Assembly (NCBI GenBank): GCA_950097015.1
Contig: CATNEN010000004.1
Span: forward strand, 186,001 to 250,000
Reading direction: 5' to 3'
DNA: 64,000 bases
DNA from: Macrostomum hystrix
Taxonomy: Eukaryota > Platyhelminthes > Macrostomidae
Position 1 is the stretch's first letter, and every line of letters begins with the position of its first letter. The notes under the pieces are model-generated. The model was not told where the DNA came from. It was given only the letters and a program-made list of their open reading frames with translations, and did no database searches. This document shows positions 14,280-28,500 of this stretch, in pieces. The translations under genes were made by a program, and so were the position numbers.

Positions 14280-15932
14280 TTGTCACTTTCCTGATACCCA
14301 ACTGCTGTCACTTTCCTGATAACCCAACTGCTGTCACTTTCCTGATAACCCAACTGCTGTCACTTTCCTGATACCCCAACTGCTGTCACTTTCCTGATAC
14401 CCCAACTGCTGTCACTTTCCTGATACCCAACTGCAGTCACTTTCCTGATACCCCAACTGCTGTCACTTTCCTGATACCCAACTGCTGTCACTTTCCTGAT
14501 ACCCCACTGCTGTCACTTTCCTGATACCCCAACTGCTGTCACTTTCCTGATACCCAACTGCTGTCACTTTCCTGATACCCCAACTGCTGTCACTTTCCTG
14601 ATATCCCAACTGCTGTCCCTTTCCGGATACCCCAACTGCTGTCACTTTCCTGATACCCCAACTGCTGTCACTTTCCTGATACCCAACTGCTGTCACTTCC
14701 TGATACCCCAACTGCTGTCACTTTCCTGATACCCCAACTGCTGTCCCTTTCCTGATACCCCAACTGCTGTCACTTTCCTGATACCCCAACTGCTGTCACT
14801 TTTCTGATACCCCAACTGCTGTCACTTTCCTGATACCCCAACTGCTGTCACTTTCCTGATACCCCAACTTCTGTCACTTTCCTGATACCCAACTGCAGTC
14901 ACTTTCCTGATACCCCAACTGCTGTCACTTTCCTGATACCCAACTGCTGTCACTTTCCTGATACCCAACTGCAGTCACTTTTCTGATACCCCAACTGCTG
15001 TCACTTTCCTGATACCCCAACTGCTGTCAGTTTCCTGATACCCCAACTGCTGTCACTTTCCTGATATCCCACTGCTGTCACTTTCCTGATACCCCAACTG
15101 CTGTCACTTTCCTGATACCCAACTGCTGTCACTTTCCTGATACCCAACTGCTGTCACTTTCCTGATACCCAACTGCTGTCACTTTCCTGATACCCAACTG
15201 CAGTCACTTTCCTGATACCCCAACTGCTGTCACTTTCCTGATACCCAACTGCTGTCACTTTCCTGATACCCCAACTGCTGTCACTTTCCTGATATCCCAA
15301 CTGCTGTCCCTTTCCGGATACCCCAACTGCTGTCACTTTCCTGATACCCCAACTGCTGTCACTTTCCTGATACCCAACTGCTGTCACTTTCCTGATACCC
15401 CAACTGCTGTCACTTTCCTGATACCCCAACTGCTGTCCCTTTCCTGATACCCCAACTGCTGTCACTTTCCTGATACCCCAACTGCTGTCACTTTCCTGAT
15501 ACCCCAACTGCTGTCACTTTCCTGATACCCCAACTGCTGTCACTTTCCTGATACCCCAACTTCTGTCACTTTCCTGATACCCAACTGCAGTCACTTTCCT
15601 GATACCCCAACTGCTGTCACTTTCCTGATACCCAACTGCTGTCACTTTCCTGATACCCAACTGCAGTCACTTTTCTGATACCCCAACTGCTGTCACTTTC
15701 CTGATACCCCAACTGCTGTCAGTTTCCTGATACCCCAACTGCTGTCACTTTCCTGATATCCCACTGCTGTCACTTTCCTGATACCCCAACTGCTGTCACT
15801 TTCCTGATACCCAACTGCTGTCACTTTCCTGATACCCAACTGCTGTCACTTTCCTGATACCCAACTGCTGTCACTTTCCTGATACCCAACTGCTGTCACT
15901 TTCCTGATACCCCAACTGCTGTAGTATCAGGA
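14280..15932. repeat. Tandem array, 25/26-bp unit
   Basis: About 64 copies of ctgtcactttcctgatacc plus ccaactg, differing by one C (25 or 26 bp). Marker variant ttccggatac occurs at 14621 and again at 15312, 691 bp apart, with matching neighbouring variants, so a block of about 27 units has been duplicated. Confidence 0.97.
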
Positions 15933-17543
15933 AATATATTCTAGTAATCTAGTATCGTAGCTGACTCCTAATGATTTCTAGCTCTTACAGCATCCCAGCA
16001 ACCTACTTTTTGTTCTAAATCCACTGCAGCTGTATGAAGTTCTGTAGCATTATGCTGCTGCTGCTCTTTCTGGGGCCATCGTTTGCTCTCCGCATATTGA
16101 TTCCACGCACACACACATGGCCTTCATTTTTCTCCCCTTGCCCACAGCAGCAGAAGCAGCATGCTATAATTCCATATCGAACGTTGAGCTGAGCGCAATT
16201 ATTGGCCCTATAGTCTTGGAAGAGATTTAAGCACACAGATGCATGCCAAATCAGGGTTATAGGCAGCTGGCTTTATCTCATTCTAAAACTTCTATGGTCC
16301 TGTGGTGAGACAAACAGAACTAAATAGCTGAGCTAAAAAAATGATGATTCTAGGCTTCGCCAGGATTTGGGAATATTGGGATTTGGGAATGTATAAAAAG
16401 GCAGTGTCTTAGATGCCAGACCCAAGTAGACTGGTATAGCATGGAGTAATAACCATAGCCGCAATAAGGGATAGGAAGATAAGCCGGGCCTGTTGTTGCT
16501 CACGCTGTTAGCGCTAGGGCACTTGAGTGAGGCTCGCCGAGTGGCGTCCTGGCCTTGCCGCCTAATTTTCAACATTATTCGGCCAAGATCCTCTTCACTC
16601 GGGTATAGGGAGGGGGACAGCCTTCTCGCCTACCCCCCACAGAAGTCTGTGCCAGCCAGAAAAACAAGTTTTCTTCCATCATCATCTAGCCCGCCTCCGG
16701 GGCCCCGAGGGCCAGCGGCCGCAGCCTGTTTAAAATGCTGATTAATTCAGGCAGCGAGTATCCAGTAATTAGCAGAATACTTGATAATAATTGCCTTGAT
16801 AAGCTGGTCCCGGTATCTTGTGAGCATTGAGCACTGGCTCCCATCAGCACCGAGTGGCATCCCCTTGGCGCCGGGCCCTAGCAAAGTTATGCGGCCTGTG
16901 GGAGAATTGGCCGCGGTCCCTCTGGTATTTCGGCCGGGATGAGAAGAGAGGAGATAGAGAAGAGGGGATGGGGGAGGAGGCGAGAGGCCGAAGGAACCAC
17001 CAAGTGGAGATTGGAGTTCTGATATTGGTAATTAAGATTGAGGATGGTGCCCAGTCTCCAGTGGATTATCGAGTTAGCGGAGCGGGGCCCGAGAGGCTGC
17101 ATTAATTTGTGCTTACTTAAAGCGCAAGTGATTAGTGCTCATTTTCACTGTAGAATTGTGTTAGGCCGTGCCCGCCGCACCCATTCTCTCTGCTGATTAG
17201 GTGCTTAAGATTTGCCTCCCGAGATTAAGATACAACTAACCGCTGGGTCCGGGCTGATTGCAAACCATTCTAATTATCTATTTTGCATATAAGATGAGCT
17301 CTTGATTAGGGCCTCATCAAGACCGGCCCTCCGCTGGCAGTCCCTCTCTCCAGTCCTCCCTCATAATATTTATCTCGGACCGCGTTCGCGGCCATCCCGC
17401 CTCGCCACAGCCTCATTCTTTCCTGCTCCCTGCGCTCTCCCAGACTCCGGCGTTCCCCATCACTACCGTGTATTCATCAGCTCGCACCGTCACCACCCCC
17501 AGCAGCTCCCAGTTCGATTGTCCTGGATTCTTCCGGCAGCAGC
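15933..17543 (+). promoter_or_regulatory. Upstream region of the ZFHX gene, candidate TATA box
   Basis: This 1.6-kb stretch separates the array from the first supported ZFHX coding exon. A TATA motif (tataaaaa, 16392-16399) lies about 1.15 kb upstream of the ATG. The interval 16480-17540 is GC-rich and could hold 5'UTR, a 5' exon or regulatory sequence; I cannot place the transcription start. A cggcagcag just before 17543 could be an acceptor, which would make the first listed exon not the first exon. Confidence 0.3.
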
Positions 17544-18844
17544 ATGTCGACTGGCTTCAGCCGGTTCGTTCACGCCAGAATTGAAGCCGGTGGTGACTGC
17601 GGCTGCATCCAGCTTCTGCTGCTGGCTGACGGCGCTGACTCCGATGTACAGGAGGAGCAGCAGCAGCAGCAGCAGCTGGATGACTCAATGTCCGGCAACT
17701 CGCTGCTCCTCGGTCTCGAAGAGGCCGGAACCCTGCGGGCCTTCCTGCTGCGTTCGTGCTCCGAGACCGACGGGGTGACAGACCCGACGATTCTGCACGG
17801 CGCGTCTTGGCAGGTCGCGAAGGCCGAGCTGCTCCGAGCTTTCGGCCGGCCGGCTGAAGTCGAGTTCAGGTGTCCAACGGCAACGCGGCCTCTGCTAGTC
17901 TGCCTCGCTTGCAGGCGACGCCTCACCGGAGCTGACGAGCTGCCGGGCCACTGCGAGCTGCACGGCCTGACGATGCCAGTCAGCGCGACTGCCGCGGCTC
18001 TCGTCTTCGCTGACTGGGAGGGACGGGGTCTTGTTATTCGCCAGTTCGACGCCTGCCTGTGGCAGAGAGATCCCACCGAGGAGGATGAGGAGGACGACCA
18101 AGAAGCGGCGGAGAAGGAAAATGACCGACAGAGTGAAGCGGGGCAGACTGAAGAAGACGCTGAAGACGGCGAAGGTAGGTCGACTGAAACTGTCTTCCAG
18201 CCCGTCGACCTAACGGCTTTTCCAATGCCGCCGCTGCCCCCTCCGCCACCTCCGTTCGCTGGTCTCCTGTCCGCTTTTCCTTGGACAGCTTTTCTACCAC
18301 CGCCATTGGGACCGCCGCCTCTACCGCGGCCGCCGCCTCCGCATTCCCTAACGGAGCAGCAGCAACAGCAGCAGCAGCAGCAGCAAATTAGCGGTCAGGC
18401 GCGCCATTTGAACAAGCATATTAAGTGCCCGAAATGCAACTGGCACTACAAGTACCAGGAGACGCTTGAGATCCATCTGAAGGAGAAGCACCCGGAGTCG
18501 GTTGCGGGTGACCCAGCTAGTCAGGGCCGCTGCGATGCCTGCCACTACTGCCTCACCAACCAGAGCCATCCGCGCCTGGCCCGCGGCGAGACCTACAACT
18601 GCGGCTACAAGCCCTACCGCTGCGACGTATGCAACTACAGCACGACCACAAAGGGCAACCTGGCCATCCACATGCAGTCCGACAAGCACTGCAACAATGT
18701 GCACGACATGCAGCGAGCGACCGGACCTATTGCTGGAGGCACCTCCGGCCCGACGGTGGCGACGATGTCTGCAACAACGACTCCTAGATCATTGACGCAA
18801 CCAGCGAAATCCAGCGGACGGCAAAATCAACCGCCGTCGCAACT

Positions 18845-18883
<39 letters not shown>

Positions 18884-19502
18884 TCATCATCATCAGCATG
18901 AGCAGCGGGCGCCATCCCTACAACGCTGCGACAGGTCTTTAAACAATCCATCGCACCTGTTCACCTGCCAGGTGTGCGACGCGTTTCACACCGACTCACT
19001 GCCAGACTTGCACGCTCACTCGGTGGAGCCGCGTCTTGAACCCTGCTCGGAGGCTACGGGGTACGCCGGCGGCTTCTGGCAGTGCGTCCTGTGCGAATAT
19101 CGCTCAAATTTGAAGGCCAATTTTCACCTGCACTGCAAAACTGACAAGCACATGCAGCGCCTTCAGCTGCTGAATCATCTCCGTCTGGCTGGCGACGGCG
19201 GTGGCCCAGGCGCAGTGACTCAGCGCCTGGCCAGTGCCGCCAGCGGCATGCCGGTCCAGTTGCGCTGCAATGCCTGCGACTACGTGGCAGCCTCGCTGCA
19301 CAAAATGCAGCTGCACCTGGCGCTGCCCAGTCACCAGCTGAACGCCTACCTTCTGTTGCACCTGTGCAATGAGGAGCGACAGCTGTCTAACGGCTGCGGC
19401 GCTGACTCCTGTCGCTACCGCTGCGAGTTGTGCAACACCTGCTGCAGCTCCAAGATGGATCTGCTGCGGCATTTCGGGCAATCGGGACACAAGATTAGAG
19501 AG
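17544..19502 (+). CDS. ZFHX3/4-like: ZFHX coding exon 1
   Basis: Encodes residues 1-653, phase 0 at the donor (gag|gtgagt). It carries seven zinc fingers (Cys120, 295, 360, 475, 514, 575, 627), several glutamine runs encoded by CAG, an acidic stretch (about 175-215) and a proline-rich block (about 225-270). The ATG at 17544 is the first in its frame; the frame stays open upstream, so a longer N-terminus is possible. Confidence 0.92.
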
Positions 19503-22500
19503 GTGAGTGAGCTAGTCTAGGATAAAATTCACATCTAAAATTTGTCTAACTGTTTGTCATTACCGACTATGCGATGGCAGTGGGAATCATTAATCTCATT
19601 TGATTCTATCACAGGATGTCATTGAGATATTTTTTTATGTGGCTACTAGTCGAAAAAGTAGTATTGTTGGTTTTCTCACAATATGGTTCCTTAAACTTTG
19701 TTTATGGAGATCCAGAATAGAAGGAGAGGTAGAGTGAAAGGAGAGGTAGAGTGGAATGAGTGGCAGAGTGGAAGGAAAAGTAGAGTGGAAGGGAGAGGTA
19801 GAGTGGAAGGAGAGGTAGAGTGGAAGGAGAGGTACAGTGGAAGGAGAGGTACAGTGGAAGGAGTAGCAGAGTGGAAGGAGTAGCAGAGTGGAAGGAGTGG
19901 TAGAGTGAATGGGATGGTGGCCGGTGTACAGAAGTTATGTCCAGAACTTATTCACAACAAATAAAGTTGTAATTATTTCTCGATCTTTCATATCCGAGTG
20001 TGCGGTGGTACTATTGGACCTCATTGAGCGCAGGTCGTTCCATTCACTGAGATTTATTCAACGCAACATAGTAATCTAGCTATAGAGTGGGGTCGTACGT
20101 CGTATAATTAGCTTCTAGTCCGTATTTTGTTGTGACCGTATCTTAAGTGTGTTACTGGTTCTGTCTCTCTTCTCTCTCCTCAAGCTGAGGTGACTCACTG
20201 CTCAATTGTTTGAACTCTGCCTTGGATTCGAATACACGCAGCCACAGAGACTGCAGGCCCCCACCTTCCTCCGTTCCCCATTTTGGAGGGAGCTATATAG
20301 CAGTGCCAGCTGGGAAGTAGTTCTACACATTGATCCCAAACCTTCTCTCTCTCTCTCACTTCCCGACTTCTTATCGTTTTTTTCTTTAAAGCACAAACTG
20401 CAACAGAAGGGATTGCTGCCAGAACTGAACAAGCTGGCCTGCGTTTTGCCTGCCAACGTTTCGAGTACCACATCTTCAGCAGCAGCAGCAGCAGCGGCGG
20501 TGGCGGCGGCGGCAGCGTATCCAGTCCACATGGAAGCTGATTTGGGTGAGCACCCTTTTACTCTGCTCTGGGTAATCATGGGATTGTTGATAAGGCCGTA
20601 TTATCTCAGCTAGTTTGAAATATTGTCCTTAAAAATTGCAGTCCAACCTGAAACCCATTGCAATCCAACCTGAAACCCATTGCAATCCAACCTGAAACCC
20701 ATTGCAGTCCAACCTGAAACCCATTGCAGTCTAACCTTAAACCCATTGCAATCCAACCTGAAACACATTGCAGTCTAACCTTAAACCCATTGAAATCCAA
20801 CCTGAGACCCATTGCAATCCAACCTGAAACCCATTGCAATCCAACCTGAAACCCATTGCAATCCAACCTGAAACCCATTGCAATCCAACCTGAAACCCAT
20901 TGCAGTCTAACCTTAAACCCATTGCAATCCAACCTGAAACCCATTGCAATCCAACACGAAACCCACTGCAATCCAACCTGAAACCCATTGCAATCCAACA
21001 TGAAACCCATTGCAATCCAACCTGAAACCCACTGCAATCCAACATGAAACCCATTGCAATCCAACATGAAACCCACTGCAATCCAACCTGAAACCCATTG
21101 CAATCCAACATGAAACCCACTGCAATCCAACCTGAAACTCATTGCAATCCAACCTGAAACCCATTGCAATCCAACATGAAACCCACTGCAATCCAACCTG
21201 AAGCCCATTGCAGTCCAACCTGAAACCCATTGCAATCCAACATGAAACCCATTGCAGTCCAACCTGAAACCCATTGCAATCCTACCTGAAACTCATTGCA
21301 ATCCAACCTGAAACCCACTGCAGTCCAACCTGAAACCCATTGCAATCCAACCTGAAACCCACTGCAATCCAACCTGAAACACATTGCAATCCAACCTGAA
21401 ACTTACTGCAATCCAACCTGAAACTCATTGCAATCCAACCTGAAACCCACTGCAATCCAACCTGAAACTCATTGCAATCCAACCTGAAACCCATTGCAAT
21501 CCAACCTGAAACTCATTGCAATCCAACCTGAAACCCATTGCAATCCAACCTGAAACACACTGCAATCCAACCTGAAACCCATTGCAATCCAACATGAAAC
21601 CCACTGCAATCCAACCTGAAACCCATTGCAATCCAACCTGAAACCCATTTCAATCTAACCTGAAACCCACTGCAATCCAACCTGAAACCCATTGCAATCC
21701 AACCTGAAACCCATTGCAGTCTAACCTTAAACCCATTGCAATCCAACCTGAAACCCATTGCAGTCTAACCTGAAACCCACTGCAATCCAACCTGAAACCC
21801 ATTGCAGTCTAACCTGAAACCCACTGCAATCCAACCTGAAACCCATTGCAGTCTAACCTTAAACCCATTGCAGTCTAACCTTAAACCCACTGCAATCCAA
21901 CCTGAAACCCATTGCAATCCAACACGAAACCCACTGCAATCCAACCTGAAACCCATTGCAATCCAACATGAAACCCATTGCAATCCAACCTGAAACCCAC
22001 TGCAATCCAACCTGAAACCCATTGCAATCCAACATGAAACCCACTGCAATCCAACATGAAACCCATTGCAATCCAACATGAAACCCACTGCAATCCAACC
22101 TGAAACCCATTGCAATCCAACATGAAACCCACTGCAATCCAACCTGAAACTCATTGCAATCCAACCTGAAACCCATTGCAATCCAACATGAAACCCACTG
22201 CAATCCAACCTGAAGCCTATTGCAGTCCAACCTGAAACCCATTGCAATCCAACCTGAAACCCATTGCAATCCAACCTGAAACCCATTGCAATCCAACCTG
22301 AAACCCATTGCAGTCTAACCTTAAACCCATTGCAATCCAACCTGAAACCCATTGCAATCCAACACGAAACCCACTGCAATCCAACCTGAAACCCATTGCA
22401 ATCCAACATGAAACCCATTGCAATCCAACCTGAAACCCACTGCAATCCAACATGAAACCCATTGCAATCCAACATGAAACCCACTGCAATCCAACCTGAA

Positions 22501-25500
22501 GCCCATTGCAGTCCAACCTGAAACCCATTGCAATCCAACATGAAACCCATTGCAGTCCAACCTGAAACCCATTGCAATCCTACCTGAAACTCATTGCAAT
22601 CCAACCTGAAACCCACTGCAGTCCAACCTGAAACCCATTGCAATCCAACCTGAAACCCACTGCAATCCAACCTGAAACACATTGCAATCCAACCTGAAAC
22701 TTACTGCAATCCAACCTGAAACTCATTGCAATCCAACCTGAAACCCACTGCAATCCAACCTGAAACTCATTGCAATCCAACCTGAAACCCATTGCAATCC
22801 AACCTGAAACACACTGCAATCCAACCTGAAACCCATTGCAATCCAACATGAAACCCACTGCAATCCAACCTGAAACCCATTGCAATCCAACCTGAAACCC
22901 ATTTCAATCTAACCTGAAACCCACTGCAATCCAACCTGAAACCCATTGCAATCCAACCTGAAACCCATTGCAGTCTAACCTTAAACCCATTGCAATCCAA
23001 CCTGAAACCCATTGCAGTCTAACCTGAAACCCACTGCAATCCAACCTGAAACCCATTGCAGTCTAACCTGAAACCCACTGCAATCCAACCTGAAACCCAT
23101 TGCAGTCTAACCTTAAACCCATTGCAGTCTAACCTTAAACCCACTGCAATCCAACCTGAAACCCATTGCAATCCAACACGAAACCCACTGCAATCCAACC
23201 TGAAACCCATTGCAATCCAACATGAAACCCATTGCAATCCAACCTGAAACCCACTGCAATCCAACCTGAAACCCATTGCAATCCAACATGAAACCCACTG
23301 CAATCCAACCTGAAACCCATTGCAATCCAACATGAAACCCACTGCAATCCAACCTGAAACCCATTGCAATCCAACATGAAACCCATTGCAGTCTAACCTT
23401 AAACCCACTGCAATCCAACCTGAAACCCATTGCAATCCAACACGAAACCCACTGCAATCCAACCTGAAACCCATTGCAATCCAACATGAAACCCATTGCA
23501 ATCCAACCTGAAACCCACTGCTATCCAACCTGAAACCCATTGCAATCCAACATGAAACCCACTGCAATCCAACATGAAACCCACTGCAATCCAACCTGAA
23601 ACCCATTGCAATCCAACCTGAAACTCATTGCAATCCAACCTGAAACCCACTGCATCCCTATTGTGAAGACTCGAATCTCAACTTTGATAAGCGTATTTGA
23701 CTTATAAACTTATCACAAAATTGAGTTGTAATGCAAATTTGTACAATGACCCTCTCGCTATTATACTAATAATTTTCAACCTATATCCTTAATCAGTTTT
23801 TATATCATTAGAACTGAGTACTTTGGTACTAAACTCTGCTTAAGTAGTTGAGACCATTGAACACCGACTGAACAATAAGAACGAATTTCGTAGTAAAAAA
23901 ACTCAATTTCCTATGGCAAGAATAGGAACGCAGTGACGCCGGCAATTTTGGGGTAATAGTATAATGGCAGCTAGATTTACAAAATGAAATCCTGCCAAAT
24001 AGCCTGTCTATTTCTATTCTGCCACCTACTCCGCTTTGAGACAATCGACTCAAAGCTAGCTACAGTATCCTGAGACAATTGCGGGGAAGGATATTTACGT
24101 CTGAGTAAGAAAATACGTTAGCACAATAAAAAAACTTGCATAGAAAAAGACAGAATAAGAAAAAAATAATAGGTCCCGCCGAAAGCACCTAGCCAGGTAG
24201 TCTAAGACAGAGACAGAAGAAACTAACAGAGGCAGTGTGCTTACAGTGCTTGGCTTTCGCAGCCCAGCAGGCTACAGCCTGCGCTCTTAATAAATATAAT
24301 AGAGCTAGTTAAGACAGCAGTCAAATATATTCAGGGAATTAGGACTTCTTCTTGAGGCTAGGACAAAAACATTGCATTCTTCTACACAGGCGCAACCGAA
24401 AATTTTTTCGATGGAGTGGAGAAGCAAAAAATGTTGCAGTAATAAACAAAGAAGAACCAAGTTCCATAAGAAAAGCAAGCGGGTCAGAAAGATCAATGAT
24501 TGCTAACTCGATTTGATTACCTGTTCCAATAAATTGTCTGCTATCCTGGTCCTTAGTGTACTGCTTTCCCAGTCTTTTAGTGCACTGCTTTCCCAGTCTT
24601 TTAGTGCACTGCTTTCCCAGTATTTTAGAGCACTGCTTTCCCAGTCTTTTAGAGCACTGCTTTCCCAGTCTTTTTAGTGCACTGCTTTCCCAGTCTTTTA
24701 GAGCACTGCTTTCCCAGTCTTTTAGAGCACTGCTTCCCAGTCTTTTAGTGCACTGCTTTCCCAGTCTTTTAGTGCACTGCTTTCCCAGTCTTTTAGTGCA
24801 CTGCTTTCCCAGTCTTTTAGTGCACTGCTTTCCCAGTCTTTTAGAGCACTGCTTTCCCAGTCTTTTAGAGCACTGCTTTCCCAGTCTTTTAGTGCACTGC
24901 TTTCCCATTCTTTTAGAGCACTGCTTTCCCAGTCTTTTAGAGCACTGCTTTCCCAGTATTTTAGAGCACTGCTTTCCCAATCTTTTAGAGCACTGCTTTC
25001 CCAGTCTTTTAGAGCACTGCTTTCCCAGTCTTTTAGAGCACTGCTTTCCCATTCTTTTAGAGCACTGCTTTCCCAGTCTTTTAGTGCACTGCTTTCCCAG
25101 TCTTTTAGAGCACTGCTTTCCCAGTCTTTTAGAGCACTGCTTTCCCATTCTTTTAGAGCACTGCTTTCCCAGTCTTTTAGAGCACTGCTTTCCCAGTATT
25201 TTAGAGCACTGCTTTCCCAGTCTTTTAGAGCACTGCTTTCCCAATCTTTTAGAGCACTGCTTTCCCATTCTTTTAGAGCACTGCTTTCCCAATCTTTTAT
25301 AGCACTGCTTTCCCAGTCTTTTATAGCACTGCTTTCCAAGTCTTTTAGTGCACTGCTTTCCAAGTCTTTTAGTGCACTGCTTTCCCAGTCTTTCAGAGCA
25401 CTGCTTTCCCAGTCTTTTAGAGCACTGCTTTCCCAGTCTTTTAGAGCACTGCTTTCCCAGTCTTTTAGAGCACTGCTTTCCCAGTCTTTTAGAGCACTGC

Positions 25501-28500
25501 TTTCCCAGTCTTTTAGAGCACTGCTTTCCCAGTCTTTTAGTGCACTGCTTTCACAGTCTTTTAGAGCACTGCTTTCCCATTCTTTTAGAGCACTGCTTTC
25601 CCAGTCTTTTAGTGCACTGCTTTCCCAGTCTTTTAGAGCACTGCTTTCCCAGTCTTTTAGAGCACTGCTTTCCCAGTCTTTTAGAGCACTGCTTTCCCAG
25701 TCTTTTAGAGCACTGCTTTCCCATTCTTTTAGAGCACTGCTTTCCCAGTCTTTTAGAGCACTGCTTTCCCAGTATTTTAGAGCACTGCTTTCCCAATCTT
25801 TTAGAGCACTGCTTTCCCAGTCTTTTAGAGCACTGCTTTCCCATTCTTTTAGAGCACTGCTTTCCCAGTCTTTTAGTGCACTGCTTTCCCAGTCTTTTAG
25901 AGCACTGCTTTCCCAGTCTTTTAGAGCACTGCTTTCCCAGTCTTTTAGTGCACTGCTTTCCCTGTCTTTTAGAGCACTGCTTCTCTCAAACCCAAAAATG
26001 AATGTGCACGTCGCCGCGGAATCGAGCTCAGGGACCTTGGTGCAAGAGGCAAATGCGTAAACCGCTCTGTCACTCACTGCTTCCATGATCCTTGAATATA
26101 CTGCTTCCACGGTCCCTGGTCCTTGACTATCTTGCTTCCACGGTCCCTGGTCCTTGACTATCTTGCTTCCACGGTCCCTGGTCCTTGACTATCTTGCTTC
26201 CATGGTCTCTGGTCCTTGACTATCGTGCTTCCATGGTCTCTGGTCCTTGACTATCTTGCTTCCACGGTCCCTGGTCCTTGACTATCTTGCTTCCACGGTC
26301 TCTGGTCCTTGACCTGTCCTGTTTTGCAGTCCCATTTTGGTCTTTCAGTTTGCATTTTGAGGCTCCTTCATTAAAACCTTATCTGAGCGCCGCTCTCCGG
26401 TATTGTCAGTGATACTTCAATGGAGCGTCACCATTAAACCACCAGCATTAAAAAGCTATTGTTTGAGTCAGAGAAGCATTATCTTATGCATTATTTTCCT
26501 AATTCCTATAGAGAAGCCCCATTTTACCAATACAAGGGCTTCAGGGCCACGCCTCAGTACAGATGAAATCATTCAGAAAGACAATCGAGCATTGATATTT
26601 GCCACTTAACACGACTGCTCATTGAGTATTTGAGAACAAGCCAGGCCACACACCAAGCTGGCTAGTCGCTAAGTGGGCTTCATCCCAGCTTACTTTAGTT
26701 CTTAGTAGATCGAGCTTGGCCTGTGGGCCCCCTGGAAACAATCGGCCGATATTTATTCAACTCTGCGGGTCGAGGGGTCAATGCTTCCCGTGCAAACAGT
26801 CGACCCATCTCGATTTATCAATCGCCTGATCAGTTGTCAATGCTCGCAATATAAACTGAGTTGTTTAATACTCGAATATTATTTGCATTCCCCTATTGTT
26901 CTTTTTGTTTTTTCTGTCTCTACACACATGATTTCCAGTTTAGAAATAAATCTGTCCGACATTGATTTGCATTAAGGGCGCTTAAGTGGGTCTTTAACCG
27001 AGACAAAATTCCCCAACTGGGGATTTCAAGGGCCTTGAGTATTCGCAAATGAGGATCCGATTACTATTACCAACTGTCAAGTGGTCGGTTTACCAAAAGT
27101 TACTCAATTTTACTACTACTTCCAGTAGGTTTGTCAGCCATCGATAAGAATTTCGAATATTTAAATGAAAGTTTTGATATTTGGCGTAAATTTTATTCGA
27201 CTGCTTATTGAGTGAACTGCCCGATGCACACTCATTAGCATGTGTTTGTTGGTGCTGCTTATTGAGTGAACTGCCCGATGCACACTCATTAGCATGTGTT
27301 TGTTGGTGCTGCTTATTGAGTGAACTGCCCGATGCACACTCATTAGCATCTGTTTGTTGGTGCTGCTTATTGAGTGAACTGCCCGATGCACACTCATTAG
27401 CATCTGTTTGTTGGTGCTGCTTATTGAGTGAACTGCCCGATGCACACTCATTAGCATGTGTTTGTTGGTGCTGCTTATTGAGTGAACTGCCCGATGCACA
27501 CTCATTAGCATCTGTTTGTTGGTGCTGCTTATTGAGTGAACTGCCCGATGCACACTCATTAGCATGTGTTTGTTGGTGCTGCTTATTGAGTGAACTGCCC
27601 GATGCACACTCATTAGCATGTGTTTGTTGGTGCTGCTTATTGAGTGAACTGCCCGATGCACACTCATTAGCATGTGTTTGTTGGTGCTGCTTATTGAGTG
27701 AACTGCCCGATGCACACTCATTAGCATGTGTTTGTTGGTGCTGCTTATTGAGTGAACTGCCCGATGCACACTCATTAGCATCTGTTTGTTGGTGCTGCTT
27801 ATTGAGTGAACTGCCCGATGCACACTCATTAGCATGTGTTTGTTGGTGCTGCTTATTGAGTGAACTGCCCGATGCACACTCATTAGCATGTGTTTGTTGG
27901 TGCTGCTTATTGAGTGAACTGCCCGATGCACACTCATTAGCATGTGTTTGTTGGTGCTGCTTATTGAGTGAACTGCCCGATGCACACTCATTAGCATGTG
28001 TTTGTTGGTGCTGCTTATTGAGTGAACTGCCCGATGCACACTCATTAGCATGTGTTTGTTGGTGCTGCTTATTGAGTGAACTGCCCGATGCACACTCATT
28101 AGCATCTGTTTGTTGGTGCTGCTTATTGAGTGAACTGCCCGATGCACACTCATTAGCATCTGTTTGTTGGTGCTGCTTATTGAGTGAACTGCCCGATGCA
28201 CACTCATTAGCATGTGTTTGTTGGTGCTGCTTATTGAGTGAACTGCCCGATGCACACTCATTAGCATGTGTTTGTTGGTGCTGCTTATTGAGTGAACTGC
28301 CCGATGCACACTCATTAGCATGTGTTTGTTGGTGCTGCTTATTGAGTGAACTGCCCGATGCACACTCATTAGCATGTGTTTGTTGGTGCTGCTTATTGAG
28401 TGAACTGCCCGATGCACACTCATTAGCATCTGTTTGTTGGTGCTGCTTATTGAGTGAACTGCCCGATGCACACTCATTAGCATCTGTTTGTTGGTGCTGC

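Noticed and set aside
26004-26076. Functional tRNA gene on the minus strand
   Set aside because: A and B boxes are present but I could not fold a proper anticodon arm and acceptor stem; a SINE head or tRNA relic is more likely.
24339-26110. 317- and 462-codon minus-strand and 248-codon plus-strand frames in the 24-bp array
   Set aside because: Stop-free 24-bp unit read in several frames; no coding signature outside the repeat.
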